This document shows positions 31,226 through 44,500 of a stretch of 64,000 nucleotides of DNA, piece by piece. A program made the position numbers and the translations under genes. The first letter of the stretch is position 1. Each line of letters begins with the position of its first letter. Source of the DNA: Sabellastarte sp. h YS-2021 (taxonomy: Eukaryota > Annelida > Polychaeta > Sabellida > Sabellidae); the NCBI GenBank assembly GCA_964017235.1, contig OZ024931.1:119857530-119921529 (forward strand). Reading direction: 5' to 3'. The notes under the pieces are model-generated. The model was not told the origin of the DNA. It was given only the letters and a program-made list of their open reading frames with translations, and ran no database searches.

Positions 31226-34200
31226 TACTGTATATTTTCATAAATAATTTAGGTAAAACCTAATTTTCAGTGAGATTTATCTGCCTAACATTTGTTTATT
31301 TTTTTCACAGAAACGTTTTTATTTTCACAGATATCCTGACATATTAATTTTGATTAATTTCTTTTCATCGCCAGCCATGCCAGCTTTACTGGCAATTCTA
31401 ACTGATTAACACTAACACACAGGTATGCAGATCTGGTTATTGTAATACAAATACCACATCATGTTAAGATTGAGTTATCCTTCATTTTAGAAAATCTTCA
31501 AACAAAGTTTTATAACCATACTTTAGGTTAGAAAATTTTTTTTTCATCTACAAAAATACCTCCTAAAAGCAAGCTGCATGCTAAAGTGAAAAATAAATGA
31601 ACAAATCAAAACTGAACACATAGATTTTACAGTTGTATGGATACTGAAGACTCATCCTAATACTGGATCACTGTTATTACTGTTGGCTTGTCTATGTAAA
31701 TACAATCACATAAAAGCCATCATGTCTGACTATATATACAAGAAGTATGGAATTTACGAAGTTCTAATTATATCACATACACAACTACTAAGCTTTTGTA
31801 TATTGCATTTATACTTGCACTGAACAAAAAGTATATTGTAAAATAACTCCTAACAAAAACATTTAAAATGGCAATTTTAACAGTTATAACTGCAATACGG
31901 GACTAGATATTCAGAAAATATTATAACTTATTCTGTTAAATGCTCTTCCATGTTCTGTATGTCAGATACACAGCTGAATATAACCAATTGACTCTGAAAA
32001 AAAAACTAATACTACACTCAAAGAAAATATGTTACAAAGCTGTTGAATACATATATTTAATATGTATAATGAATACATAGCAGTTACATAGTTTATCATA
32101 ATCTAGTACACAACATTTCATACATAAGTGATACCACACTTTTTGTATCTGCCATATGTACATAATAAGATCAGAAGTTAAACTATTAACTAGACTCTTA
32201 AGTCACATCGAACAAGTACAAATTTCAATTTTAAAAATCCTCTGACAAGAAAAATGGTCAGCTGCACGAAGATGTATGATTAATGAAGAAGCTATGGTGG
32301 ATATGCTTTAATAAAAAGACAAGACTTAAGTACAGCAGTAGTACAGTCATAATAGTGCCTATTCTGCCTAAATTTAGGAAGTATACAAGATTTTGACCAT
32401 TTCACTATAGATATACAATTATTTTGCCAGCTGTAATAAATTCAAAGTATCATTGCACGTGTACATGTTTTATGTTTTGGTATGCCATACTGTATAGCAG
32501 TTTCACAACAAAATAGTGCAGTTAAATGAATCTAAAAATTTTTTTTTATCTAACCAACAAAATGGGGTAAATAGTGACCACTTACTAGTTAGAGGTTTTA
32601 ACCATTGACCTGACATGGAAATTGCCAGGTATCTATGAATCAATACACAAAAATACATGTATACCTGTATAACCACTGCTGCTGCTGCTGCTTCAGATTT
32701 CTAACTCAACACAACTCAAGTTTAATTCACAATCAACAGAGATAGGATGGTTAAACAAATACTGGTTTAGTTCACTATTTCATAGATTTATTTCAATGAA
32801 CATAAGAAAGTCTGATGATGAGATACACAGAAAACACTCAAAAAGTTTAACACAGTCCACAGTGAATCTGTATAAATGTTAATAAAATCATTTATTAAAT
32901 GTAACAGCCAAGTATTTAATGCCCAGCATAAAAATTAAAGTAACTCACAGCAGAAGGAAATAACCAATGTGCTTTGATCAACAGACAGAATTTTAATATC
33001 TTCCAACTGATACTCAGATGCTATACGAGTATGTATAGCCAGCTAAACTAACCACAGAAACTCAGTATCGTGAACTCTATCAGTAGAATCAATGTATGTC
33101 TGAGTTAGCTGTAAGTGGAATGAGGTTTCAATTCACAGCCTTAGAAAATGCAGTCATTTTTTTTTTGTTGGTATAAAAAGAAGTCATCAGTCATTTTTTT
33201 ATTGGTATAAAAAGAAGTCAGCCATGATTAAGCCCAAATTCTGTGGATATTTTTGGAGAAATATTAGGTATACTGGGTCATCTGTCTATTTTATAATACT
33301 GCTGTTAAATTATTATTATTACACCAATGTTTGAGTGGACATTCACTCTTTCTACAACTTATATTTATGTCCGATGCTCTCTTTTACGAGACAGGAGGTG
33401 GGCTCCTGCTTAATACTACAGATTTGCTACAACCTCTACTTATCAGCAACATAAACAATGAGTAAATACAGGTAATTATAAACTGGGGCTACTAGGGCTG
33501 CCCATTAAAGGGAAGCAATAAGAAGCAGCATATATGGCATTGCTTGAAGAGATTTGATTTATGAAATAAAATTATTTCCAAAATTGCAAAAAACTGCTTA
33601 GAATATTCCATTTTTCAAAGTTAAATCAGAGGGTGAAGTAAACTAAGAGGGTTAACTCAGTAGAATATTTCATGTTCCTTCCGCTAGGACAAATCCTTAC
33701 AAAATAAAAGAGGAAAACTTGTCATGAAAAACGGCAGAGAATGCAGTACTATGAAAAGATATCTGCTGTGTTATCAAGAGGAGTAAATAGATGCACTTTT
33801 TTTCATTAAAACCACTAACAGAAATTTGTTTTAACTAGTTTTTTCTGTGATGATTTGTCTTTTCCTCATTGTGTGACAAACATTTCTAGATCTATAACTT
33901 TCATCAGAAGTATGTAGCAAACCCTGTATCTCCATTAATAATTTTTGCCTTTTCAAACCTTGTTTCACTTTCTTGTACGAAATATCATCAAACAATAACA
34001 GGTGACTCCAGGGAGGACACAGGTGTGCATTTTGACAGCACAGGTCGGGCCATATGCAATAAATATCTTAGTCGTCTCTAAAGTGTTATCACAGTCTTAA
34101 ACTCTTAATTATGAAATTTTGTCCCTGCAAAAAAATTGTCACCACCAGGCATTCACAAAACAGATCTATCTCTAGACATCAGTTAAGAGAACAGTCATCA

Positions 34201-34850
34201 AGGTAACACTAAGTTAAGTCTGTTTTTTTCTTACAACTACAGTGTTTTTAGTAGCTACATGACCTCATTTGTGTACTTTATGAATTTACCGTGTAAATAC
34301 AATGTGACATACCAGTTGTTAAGTAGCCTTTGTGAAAAATAAATAAGTAGCCTCACATTAGTTACAAAATTCTGCCCATGATACATATACTACAGTGGAA
34401 AACCCGACAAGCGCTTAAAAGCTTTCAATACAGTTACTTTCGACAGATACTTTATACATATAACTGGCTTTTATTAGCCATTTAATATGTTGAGGTGGAC
34501 AGAAATGGCCATCTTTACGACCACTTCCAGGCAATCTTAGAGTCATGTTACGCTATGATCAAACTAAGACATTTTATAAATGGCACCAACAAACAAGATA
34601 AATGTTATAACTGGTTTTTGTCCAAAGTTATAAAAGACTCTTAGGTTTAAGGCTATGATAAGATCTTTGTGTTTAATCTATGCCATTAATTTTTAGTGTC
34701 ATTTCTCTTCACAGAAGATGTTAACCATTGCAAAATAACCATCATCTGTTTGGTCAGTCTTCAAACTTCAACATTTTTTTTTTTTTGCTTTAAATTCCAA
34801 GGTAAACCCTGTATAGTCAATGGAGTCAGCAACCACCCTTCATAACATCA
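31226..34850. other. AT-rich intergenic region, no gene recognised
   Basis: No coding pattern on either strand. Small features: a CTGCTGCTGCTGCTGCTT run near 32680 and a 36-bp direct duplication at 33149-33222 (AGTCATTTTTTT..TTGGTATAAAAAGAAGTCA twice). Part of this could be the 3' untranslated region of the TBC1D16 gene, whose poly(A) site I could not fix. Confidence 0.5.
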
Positions 34851-34984
34851 GTTGTTGACATACAGTCCAACATATGCACGTATGACCATCATAATCTGTG
34901 ATGTCTGCAGTTGTTTCCATACTATACAAATATCAGGTGGCCTCGATATGGTGCTCTTGCAGGCAGAGGCCTACTTGCTGCTCG

Positions 34985-35390
34985 AATCTATTTTTCTACT
35001 CTTCTACATAGTTTGGGGGCTTCACCATCACTTAGTTTTCACTGGAATGACTTGTAGTTTAATACTTAATTTGATTGACCATCTCTTAGTCCACACTTGA
35101 GTGGACTATTGTTTAATCTTTATGATCATAGCCTGTTACTCAGTCTTTAATCCCCATTCAGTCTTCATTTTAGTGACCTATTATTTTACTGTTACAATCG
35201 GATCCTGTTATTCAGTACATGTATTTAGTCATTACTCAGTCCTCATTGGAGTTGACCCATTATTTAATCTTTACTTTCACCATGACTAATTTTCAAGAGA
35301 TTAGCCTGTTACTTAATCATTGTTGTCATAGCCTGATACTCAGTACCTATTCCCCACTCAGTCCTCACTGGAGTTGTCCACCACACCTCC
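34985..35390 (-). repeat. Degenerate tandem repeat spanning the TBC1D16 stop codon and 3' UTR
   Basis: The plus-strand block CATAGCCTGATACTCAG ... ACTCAGTCCTCACTGGAGTTG at 35326-35379 includes the last codons and stop of TBC1D16. It recurs as CATAGCCTGTTACTCAG ... TTCAGTCTTCATTTTAGTG (35127-35175), as CCTGTTATTCAG ... ACTCAGTCCTCATTGGAGTTG (35204-35260), and more weakly near 35025. Spacing is about 80-130 bp. Confidence 0.7.
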
Positions 35391-35552
35391 GTAAGGACAC
35401 TGGTTGTCCACTCCCTCTGGGTGGTCACCCACACACTTGATGATGGGCACATGTCCACTGTCCCACATCCCCGTCCCACACAGAATACACAGTCCCTGCA
35501 GTGTACACGGGATCTTACGCCTTGTTCTGAACCTGTGTAGTACTGCTCTGGC
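35358..35552 (-). CDS. TBC1D16: TBC1D16 last coding exon
   Basis: Acceptor TTATTTTCAG precedes the exon. It encodes ARAVLHRFRTRRKIPC, then LCILCGTGMWDSG, and stops at TGA after NSSED. The CxxC-containing tail downstream of the TBC fold is characteristic of TBC1D16. The stop-codon region is part of a local repeat (34985-35390). Confidence 0.88.
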   Translation of the reverse strand, partial: ARAVLHRFRTRRKIPCTLQGLCILCGTGMWDSGHVPIIKCVGDHPEGVDNQCPYGGVVDNSSED

Positions 35553-38500
35553 CTGAAAATAACAGAATAACAAAGGGTCAATACTGAATGACAGACCAAA
35601 ACAAATCTTCTGTGATGTCATAGGTTCTCAAAATAGAATCTTGTAAGTACTACTATATCCTAAAATAACGCACATACAACATTATATTTTATTATTTGGG
35701 TTTAATATCATTTTAATATATAAGATAGAGGAATGAAGTGAGGAGTAGATGGCAAAAATACAAGTGTCATATTGATTCCAAAGCCTCCACAATCTAATCC
35801 AATCATACTTATATAACGCCTAAACTCTTTACTAGTAGATTCTGAGGGACATATGGATAATCATAGTTCAAAATTCACCAAGCCACTGGGTGTATATGGG
35901 TCATTAACCAGAGACACCAAGAACAAGGAAAAATCAAGAGGGAAAAGCCTTAGGGGATAAGCAGGCCTTAAGTCCTCGCCTCAAACATACTAGAGAAGAA
36001 GCACTAGAGATACTATGGGGCAGTTCATTCCAGAGAATAGGCACACTGGAGGAAAAGCTGTCACTGCAATAATTTGCTGATTTGTTTGACAATGATTTGT
36101 GAATCATAGGTTCAAAAGCAGGGATGGTTATAAACTCCCTATCGGGTCCATTACATCTGGTGTTTATTTACTTTTGTACTAAGTAAGGCAGGGACCAAAA
36201 TACTGTGCCAAATCAGAATCAAGACTTTTTCTAAACCAGACCAGCTATTTTAAGCAATGATCTCTGTTTGATGAGAAGCCATCTTTTTTAAAATGGAAGT
36301 TATTTAAAATGGCAGAATATCCACATAAACCGTGAATACAGGATCTTACACTTGGTTCCGAATTTGTGTAGAATTCCTTTTAAGCAGAATATCACAAAAT
36401 ATCACATCTTTAAAGGACCTCTTCCTTTCAAGATAAGAAACTAAGTCCTGGTAAAAAGCAGAAGCATTTTCTCAAGTCTTGTTATTCATTTGAACAGGTT
36501 TTCAATTCATTGTTTTTTTTTTTTTGTAAATTAAGTGTTCACTCTCAGAAAGTGAAACTACAATGTATGTAAATTTATTTACCAAACATATCTGTTAAGA
36601 AAAGTATTGTACGTTTACCAAGTAGAATAACCCACCTTTTTCAAGATGACAGTGCCATTCATATGCATGGAGAGACTACTGAAGTGCAACAGCATGTCAT
36701 CGGCAGCCAGATTCTGCTCTATCACATCCTCTCCTGTAAAAACAGAAGACTAATAACCATACAAAGTAGAGTCATAAGTGCCAGCCACAGCAGGTCGGAA
36801 TCCCTGTACACGAGTTAAATTGGAAGATCTGGCACAAAGTAGACATTTGGAAAATTGCCCACCAATTTACATGAAAGATGTGACTCAAGACCAGTGTCCA
36901 TGTATGGGTTCTGACTGTAGAGCGCCCACAACTTTACAAGTCAAGAACGCATGAAAATATGCCCCAACAGCAACAGCTCTTGCCAAATGTTGCCCCTTAC
37001 ATAATCAGCTCCACTTCACCTTGAGATAAACATACCACCAAATTTGGTAAAAATCTGTAAAGTGATTTGGACTTTATAGATCAGCCATAATAACACAAAC
37101 TTGAAAAATAGAAAACGTGTCACCAAGATGTTATGAAAATATAACCAGCTCATGTTCATATACAAATATATCCTCAAAATTTGGTAAAACATCTGTGGAG
37201 GTGTTTTTACTGCAGACTATCCACAAAATTACAAGGCCAAAAACATACAGAAACCATGGCAAACATTTGTTGCAGGTGTTGCCCAAGCCCCAATCACTTC
37301 TTGTTCAACTTTGGATATATATGCTGTAAGCAGCCAAGGTCGTAGCAGGTCATGCTATCAGCTAATTCAACATGTTGCCATGGCCTGAATTCAAACCCAA
37401 GGCCACAGGAATAAAAGTCAACTAAGTCGATGGTAAATACCTTCACCAACTAGGCAACTAAAATATCAGGGAAAAGAGAATGAAACCATAACGTTGCTTA
37501 AAATCACATTTGTAAGAAATATACGTACAACATACGACACTTATTTTACCTGTTGAAGTTCAAGGTTGTGATTTGAACCCATGACCTAGCAGGTGGAAGG
37601 AGAGAGTGTTACCCACTACACCACTGGGCCATCCACATGACAAGTAGAAGGCGTATATGTTACAGTCAATCTGTGAAACCAGTCATTACGCGTAATGACT
37701 GAAAGTTTCAGTCATTTCGCGTAATGACTGAAATGGCCGTAATGACTAAAATTTTCAGTCATTTCGCGTAATGACTGAAAATAAGGTCCAGTCATTACGT
37801 GTAATGGCTGAATTGAGATAAATAGCTTTAAATTAGCTTTGATTACCAAGATTATTGATTGGGAAGTCAGGAAGGAGTTGTCTAAGGATGATTTTTTGAG
37901 GATTGGAGTAACATGGGACTGTTTGAAAAACTTAGGACACTTACTTTGTTCAAGTGAAGCATTAATTATTGAAGTGATGGGTTGATTTTTTGAGGATTGG
38001 AGTAACATGGGCCTGCTTAAAAACACAGGACACTTACCTTGTTCAAGTGAGGCATTGATTATTGAAATGATGAGGATGATGAGGATGTGGGCCAAGGGAA
38101 CATGATTTACTTGGAGAGTTCATGATGATTTTGACAACTTGATCCTCTCATTCCTCTGTAACAGTGGAGAGACGTGGAAAGTGTGTGGGAGGAGAGTCAG
38201 GGGAGATGTGTTGCGAATTGAAGGAAGCAAAGAAAGTTGAGCGGATATTCTCAATTTTTTTCTGTAAAAAATTCAATAAATCTATCAGCCAAAAGCTGAG
38301 GAGGATTTATGAATGGGAGCAGATTGTCTGGTAGTCAATGCAACACATCACCTAGGACTTGCAATAAATCATGTATCTTGAGGGTTATTTAATAATATGA
38401 AAATACAGTTACAATGGTACTCAGGAGTGAGTTAGGGCTTAGAAATTACCCCACTCAGGCTTTATTAACTATTACAAGAATGGATTAAGTTGTTACTTTA

Positions 38501-41500
38501 AAACACTAAAGGTCACTCCACCTTTGATACCCAGGCTGTTTATGTAGAGAGGTCAAACAACAGTAACATGGCCCCAAAGAACAAAATAACATGAAAAGAC
38601 CTGCATTGCAATTAGGACAAGTAACAGTGGACAAGATTCACTTCAAAGACTTCATGGTTTCCTGCTTCCTAACAACCTGCCACAATAGAATTGAGCCTTT
38701 AATTAATAACATAAAAGGCAAAATTGTATCATAAATTATGATGGATAAATGAGTATTAGTCTTCAAACAAGACATAAAGTTCATTTTTATTCATTGATCA
38801 CAAAGAGTTATTTTACATTCTATGACATAATGAGTTTAGTTTTAAAAACCACATAAAATTTAAAAAGTAATTAAATACATCTAACCATTCTGGGTTGAGG
38901 TTTGAAAATTCTGAATATAAATTCAGAAAGTTTGCGAGAATTCCAAGTTATTAATTTGATTAAAACAGTTCAATATTTAATACCCATAACAGTTCTCTAA
39001 CACACAAATGTTCACAGTGCAGGGGAACAATGTACAAAGGTTTTGAATAATAAAAATGTTTCGATGAAAAACAACTCCTAAATTAATTACATAGATTGAC
39101 TGAAATCTTTTCAGTCAATCTGTGTAAAAATGAACCATAGATTTCAGTCATTACATGAAATGACTGAAAATTTTAGTCATTACACGTAATGACTGGCCAT
39201 TTCAGTCATTACGTGAAATGACTGAAATTTTCAGTCATTACGCGTAATGACTGGTTTCACAGATTGACTGTAACATATATACTTTATCTTGTCCAATTAT
39301 ACTTAAAATATTGTACTGATTATTTACTTTTATAATAAAAAATTAATTAAAGACATTTAACTGAAAGGGTCTACTAACATTTCTGCTTCACTCAGACAAG
39401 GTGGCAGAAAAACAAAGTTAAAATGAAAAACAAGGCAATTACCAACAGTAAACCCAGTAAAAATGCATCGGATATAGGTGCTAACATGGCTCATTAACAG
39501 TTATACAATGTTAAGCACTTCAAATAGATTCAAGCCAAACTTGATTGATGTGGGTTTCTACTTGCACAAAATCTCCTCTAAATGTATGGTATGTCACAAT
39601 ATAGCATGAAATAGAACCTCTATTATCCACACATGTTGAGAAAGGAAGGCTTTGTTCATAACAGAGGGCAGATATAAGAGTTTCTACTGTATTTGTACAG
39701 CAGGGCCTGTAAATTCAAGGTTACCATAGACAGAGATGATGGCCACACAGATGAAGAGGTGAAAGTAGTCGGTCTGATAGTGAGCCCAGCATGCCTCCCA
39801 CATACGCAGGGCATCGGGTTCAGGAAACTCACGCTTAAAGCAAAGCAAGATCCACCTACAAAATATAAGATATACGGTGATATTTAAAAATAATAAAAAT
39901 CTCAGTTGTGAACAACTAAAATTTTCTATTGTCAGTTTAATATACTGCAAACTCTGTAGACACTGTTACATATATTGGACACTATATTAGTACATTGTAT
40001 ATTACATATATTAGGCACTATATTAGTGCATTGTTTAATTTAAGTTTTATGTTTTTACATTGTCATAGGAGATAATTGTGTTGTTGGTTCTTTTTGTGTG
40101 TTGACATTTAAAGTAAGGGAGTTATTGATTTTTGTGTTTTGGTGTTTATTGGTTTGTTCACAGACTGGGGGAAATCCCCCCCTCAGTGGTTATGTTAGAT
40201 TTGGGGAAACCCAATTGCCAGTAGTTTCTAGAACTTCCTCCTTTGGCCTAGATGGTTCAAGCTTTTCTGAGTTGGTTCTGTACAATTCCGGAGAAATCTG
40301 TGGATGTATATAAGGAATGTACATCTGACCACAAAAGAACTTTGTATTCGCTGGCTATAAGGAGAGCTATTGTGTTTTGGAATATAATATAACTTGTGTT
40401 GCTGTGAACTTTTACTGGAGTGAACTAGATACATTGTCTGGACAGATTTCTTGCACTTTGGATATTTTTGGATATTATACAGTTATATAACAGAGAGTGG
40501 ATTTACTGCATTTTGGACATTGTCCATATCTTGGAGCAGACAGTACAATTGTGTTAACTCTCTAAAAATCTCCAGACAGACCTTCTGTGTGACTGGATAT
40601 ATATAAAGGATAGCAGGACAAGCACCTTTTGTGTTGTTGAGTGTGGGACAGGTCACAGAATATAGACATCTGTGTGCGAGTGAACGCTGGACAGATCACG
40701 GGATAGACCACAGGACATTGGACAGATCACAGAATATACCACAGGACGGATTACAGAACAGATTGCGGGATACGGCGGATAAACTTATTCTTGATCTCAG
40801 GGGTCAGGTCAGCTAGATCTTGTTATTGTATTAGTGTGCTTAGTTAAGGGCATACCAGTTGACTGTAATCATTATTGTTAATCGCTAAATAAATTTGTTA
40901 AGTTAAGCTTTTTGCTTTTTTTTCTGTTACAACTTAAAGACAACCGGTAATTGCTACCGTGCTTGCCCGTGACCGTAACAGGAAAATTGGGGGCTCGTCC
41001 GGGATCCAACCATTTGATTACAACTATTTGATCAACCGTTCAATTAACATTTTGAAAATCCATTTAATTTAGTAATTGGTTACAGTCAACAGTGCTCAAA
41101 ATGGCTAGTGCTAAAGAGTTTGTACAGTCACCATCTATGGAAGTTCTAGAAACTTTTAAAAAAGATATGTTAATGCAGATAGCACAAGAGTTACAGTTAG
41201 AGGTGAAAAGGTCAACACGTAAACATGAACTTAAAAGGCTTATTGTTGAACAGTTAGTTGATGAAGATGTTTTACCTGATAGTTGTTTAGAAGTGTATAA
41301 GCCTCTACCAATGGAACCTTCTGGGCAATATGAGATCAGGCGATTAGAAATTGAAAGAGAGTTAAGACTTAAAGAGCTTGAAACTCAAGCTCTAGCTCAA
41401 CAACGAAAAGAAGAGCTTGAAGCTCAACAACGAAAAGAAGAGCTTGAGGCTCAACAGCGAAAAGAAGAGCTTGAAGCTCAAAAGGAAGAGCGTGCACTTA

Positions 41501-44500
41501 AACATGAAAGAGAAATGAGAGCTTTAGAACTCAATGCTCGCAGAATTGCCCATGAAGAGTCCATTGCTACCAAATTTGATTTGGGTAAAAATGTGCGACT
41601 GGTACCACCTTTCAATGAATCAGAAGTTGATAAGTACTTTCAACACTTTGAAAGAGTAGCTCAAAATTTGAAATGGCCTATAGACCAGTGGCCTTTATTG
41701 CTGCAAAGTGTTTTGAGGGGAAAGGCCCAGGAGGCATACACAGCTTTGCCAATTTCTGAATGTGTGGACTATAACTCTGTCAAAAATGCTATTTTGAAAG
41801 CATATGAGTTGGTACCAGAAGCATATCGTCAAAAATTCAGAAATTATCGTAAACAAGAAAGTCAAACTCATGTTGAATTTGCCCATGAGAAAGAAGTGTA
41901 TTTTGACAGATGGTGTAATTCTAGGGAAGTAGGTACAGACTTTGAAAAACTTAGGCAAGTTATTTTGATTGAAGAGTTCAAAAGGTGTGTTCGTGATGAC
42001 ATTAAAACCTACCTAGATGAACAGAAAGTTGAAAATTTGGCAAAAGCAGCAGCTTATGCTGATGACTATGCGCTAACTCACAAGTCCACTTTCAACAAGA
42101 ATAAGTCCTTTGGTCCTGCTAAAAAGTCTTATCCAGAAATAGGAAAGAAATCTGAAAATGTAGCTCCAGAAAAGAGTTCAGATAAGGGTCAAACCTCAAA
42201 TCAGACTATGAGTAAGGATAGGAAACCCAGATCCTTTGCTCCTGTTTGCCACTATTGTAAGAAACCTGGGCATGTTATGTCTGACTGTTGGCTCTTAAAG
42301 AAGAGAAGAGAAAAGGAGGCAACGCCCAACGCCTTTGTGTCTAGCAAGTCTAACTGGCGTTCAAATCCCAATAGAGCAGAGTCTAGTATTGGTTTAGACA
42401 AGTCTGAGATTATTAGGGAAGAGTTCAAACCTTTTGTGTCTGAGGGTTTTGTATCCTTGGAAAGTAGTTCCAGTCAGGTCCCCATTAAGATATTAAGAGA
42501 CACTGGAGCTACTCAGTCCTTACTTTTAGAAGGTGTATTGCCATTGAGTGTAAGCACATCTACTGGTGAGAGTGTCATTGCTCAAGGTATTGAAGGAGGC
42601 TGTGTGAACGTTCCCTTGCATAAGGTCAAGTTAGTATCAGACTTAGTTACTGGTTCTGTTGTTGTGGGTACCAGGCCCACTTTACCCATTAAAGGGGTAT
42701 CTTTGTTGTTGGGAAATGATCTTGCAGGTGGAAAGGTAGTTGCTGATCCTAAGGTTACTTCCAAGCCGATCACTTTGGTTAGCACTGAGAAATTAGAAGA
42801 GGTTATTCCTGGTATTTTTCCCTCCTGTGCTGTGACTCGAGCTATGGCCAAAAAGGCCCAAGAAGAACCAAAAGATTGTAAACAATCTACAGATGTCTTA
42901 GTTGATTTGTCAGATACATTCTTAAACAACTATGACCATGATGTGCAGAATACTAGTGATACTAATCCCAAGGATAGGGTAGATTCTGAAAAACAAGACC
43001 CAATTGACTGCAAAGATGTATCGCTGTCAAAATCAAAATTGATTTCAGAGCAGGAAAATGACCCTGAATTAGCTCCTTTATTCAAGTTGGTCTTGCCACC
43101 AGTAGAGCTAGATAAGGTCCCTGTAGGCTATTATGTCAGAAATGGTGTACTTATGCGAAGTGGAGGCCACCAAATGTCCCTGCATCTGAAGAATGGTCAG
43201 TAATACACCAGATTGTTGTGCCAAAAGTGTACCAAAGTGAGATATTAAAATTGGCTCATGAATCTCCAATGGGTGGCCATTTAGGCATCAACAAAACTTA
43301 CAACAAAATAACCAAACATTTCTATTGGCCTCAAATTCGGCACTGTGTGGCAGAATTTTGCAAGACTTGTCACATTTGTCAAATGGTAGGAAAGCCAAAC
43401 CAAAAAATTCCTGTAGCTCCTCTCAAACCCATTCCAGCATTTGAGGAACCATTTAGCAAAGTGATAATTGACTGTGTAGGTCCCTTACCAAAAACTAAAT
43501 CCAGGAATCAATACCTTTTGACCATCATGTGCGCCTCAACCAGATTTCCCGAAGCCATACCATTGACCAACATAACAGCTCCCAAAATCTCAAAAGCTCT
43601 GGTTAATTTCTTTACTCTAGTTGGCTTACCAAAAGAGATCCAGTCAGATCAAGGGTCAAATTTTATGTCGGGACTATTTCAACAGGTTGTATTTCAGTTA
43701 GGTGCCAAACAGATCAAATCTAGTGCTTATCACCCAGAATCCCAAGGTGCACTTGAAAGGTTCCATTCCACTTTGAAGAATATGATTAGGACATATTGTT
43801 TAGACAATGAAAAAGATTGGGATGAAGGCATCAGCTTATTATTGTTTGCAGTTAGAGAGTCTGTTCAAGAGTCTTTAGGCTTTAGTCCCTTCGAGTTGGT
43901 CTTTGGCCATTCAGTCCGTGGTCCTCTCAAGCTGTTGAAGGAAAATTGGTTATCTGAGAACACCGAGAGCCTAAATCTGTTAGACTATGTCTCAAAGTTC
44001 AGAGATAAGTTGAAGAAGGCTTGTGAGCTGGCGCAACAAAATTTGAAAACTTCTCAGTCAAAAATGAAGATGCTTTATGATAGGAAGTCACAAAACCGTA
44101 TTTTCAAACCAGGTGACAAGGTTTTAGTGTTACTACCTGTCCAGGGAAATACGTTACAGGCCAGATATCACGGGCCATACAAAGTGTTAAAGAGAGTAGG
44201 TGACCTGGACTATATCATTGAAACCCCGGACAGAAGAAAGTCAACCCAACTATGTCATGTAAATATGGTAAAACCATACTTTGAAAGGGGTGTGAAAAAA
44301 CCTGTTATGGTTACTGACTGTAACATAGAAAGTAACAGTAATCAGGAGCATGAAATATGGGACGACACTCCTGATCTTGATGTTGAATGTAAAATTAGGT
44401 TGAGTAATTCTGAGATCCTTGATGATTTGGAAGCCAAACTGAGTCATGTACCACCAGATAAGAGGGTTCCTCTCATTGAATTGCTCTTAAAGTATAAGTC

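Larger units (their letters stand above)
37658..39275. mobile_element. 1.6-kb element with palindrome-rich terminal inverted repeats
   Basis: Left arm 37658-37780 and right arm 39142-39275 are inverted copies beginning TGTTACAGTCAATCTGTGAA and flanked by TATA on both sides (possible target duplication). Each arm is built from repeated palindromes of the CAGTCATTACG-plus-complement type, and a further hairpin (GATTGACTGAAA / TTTCAGTCAATC, 39094-39120) lies inside the right arm. No transposase is visible. The interior contains a LINE fragment. The element sits in a TBC1D16 intron. Confidence 0.75.

Noticed and set aside
37562-37634. Functional tRNA gene
   Set aside because: Box-like motifs exist but the acceptor and anticodon stems do not pair well.
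40098-40313. 71-aa ORF present identically in both LTRs (also 46145-46360)
   Set aside because: Its duplication is explained by the LTRs. It starts at a non-ATG codon and ends near the TATA box, so it is unlikely to be translated.
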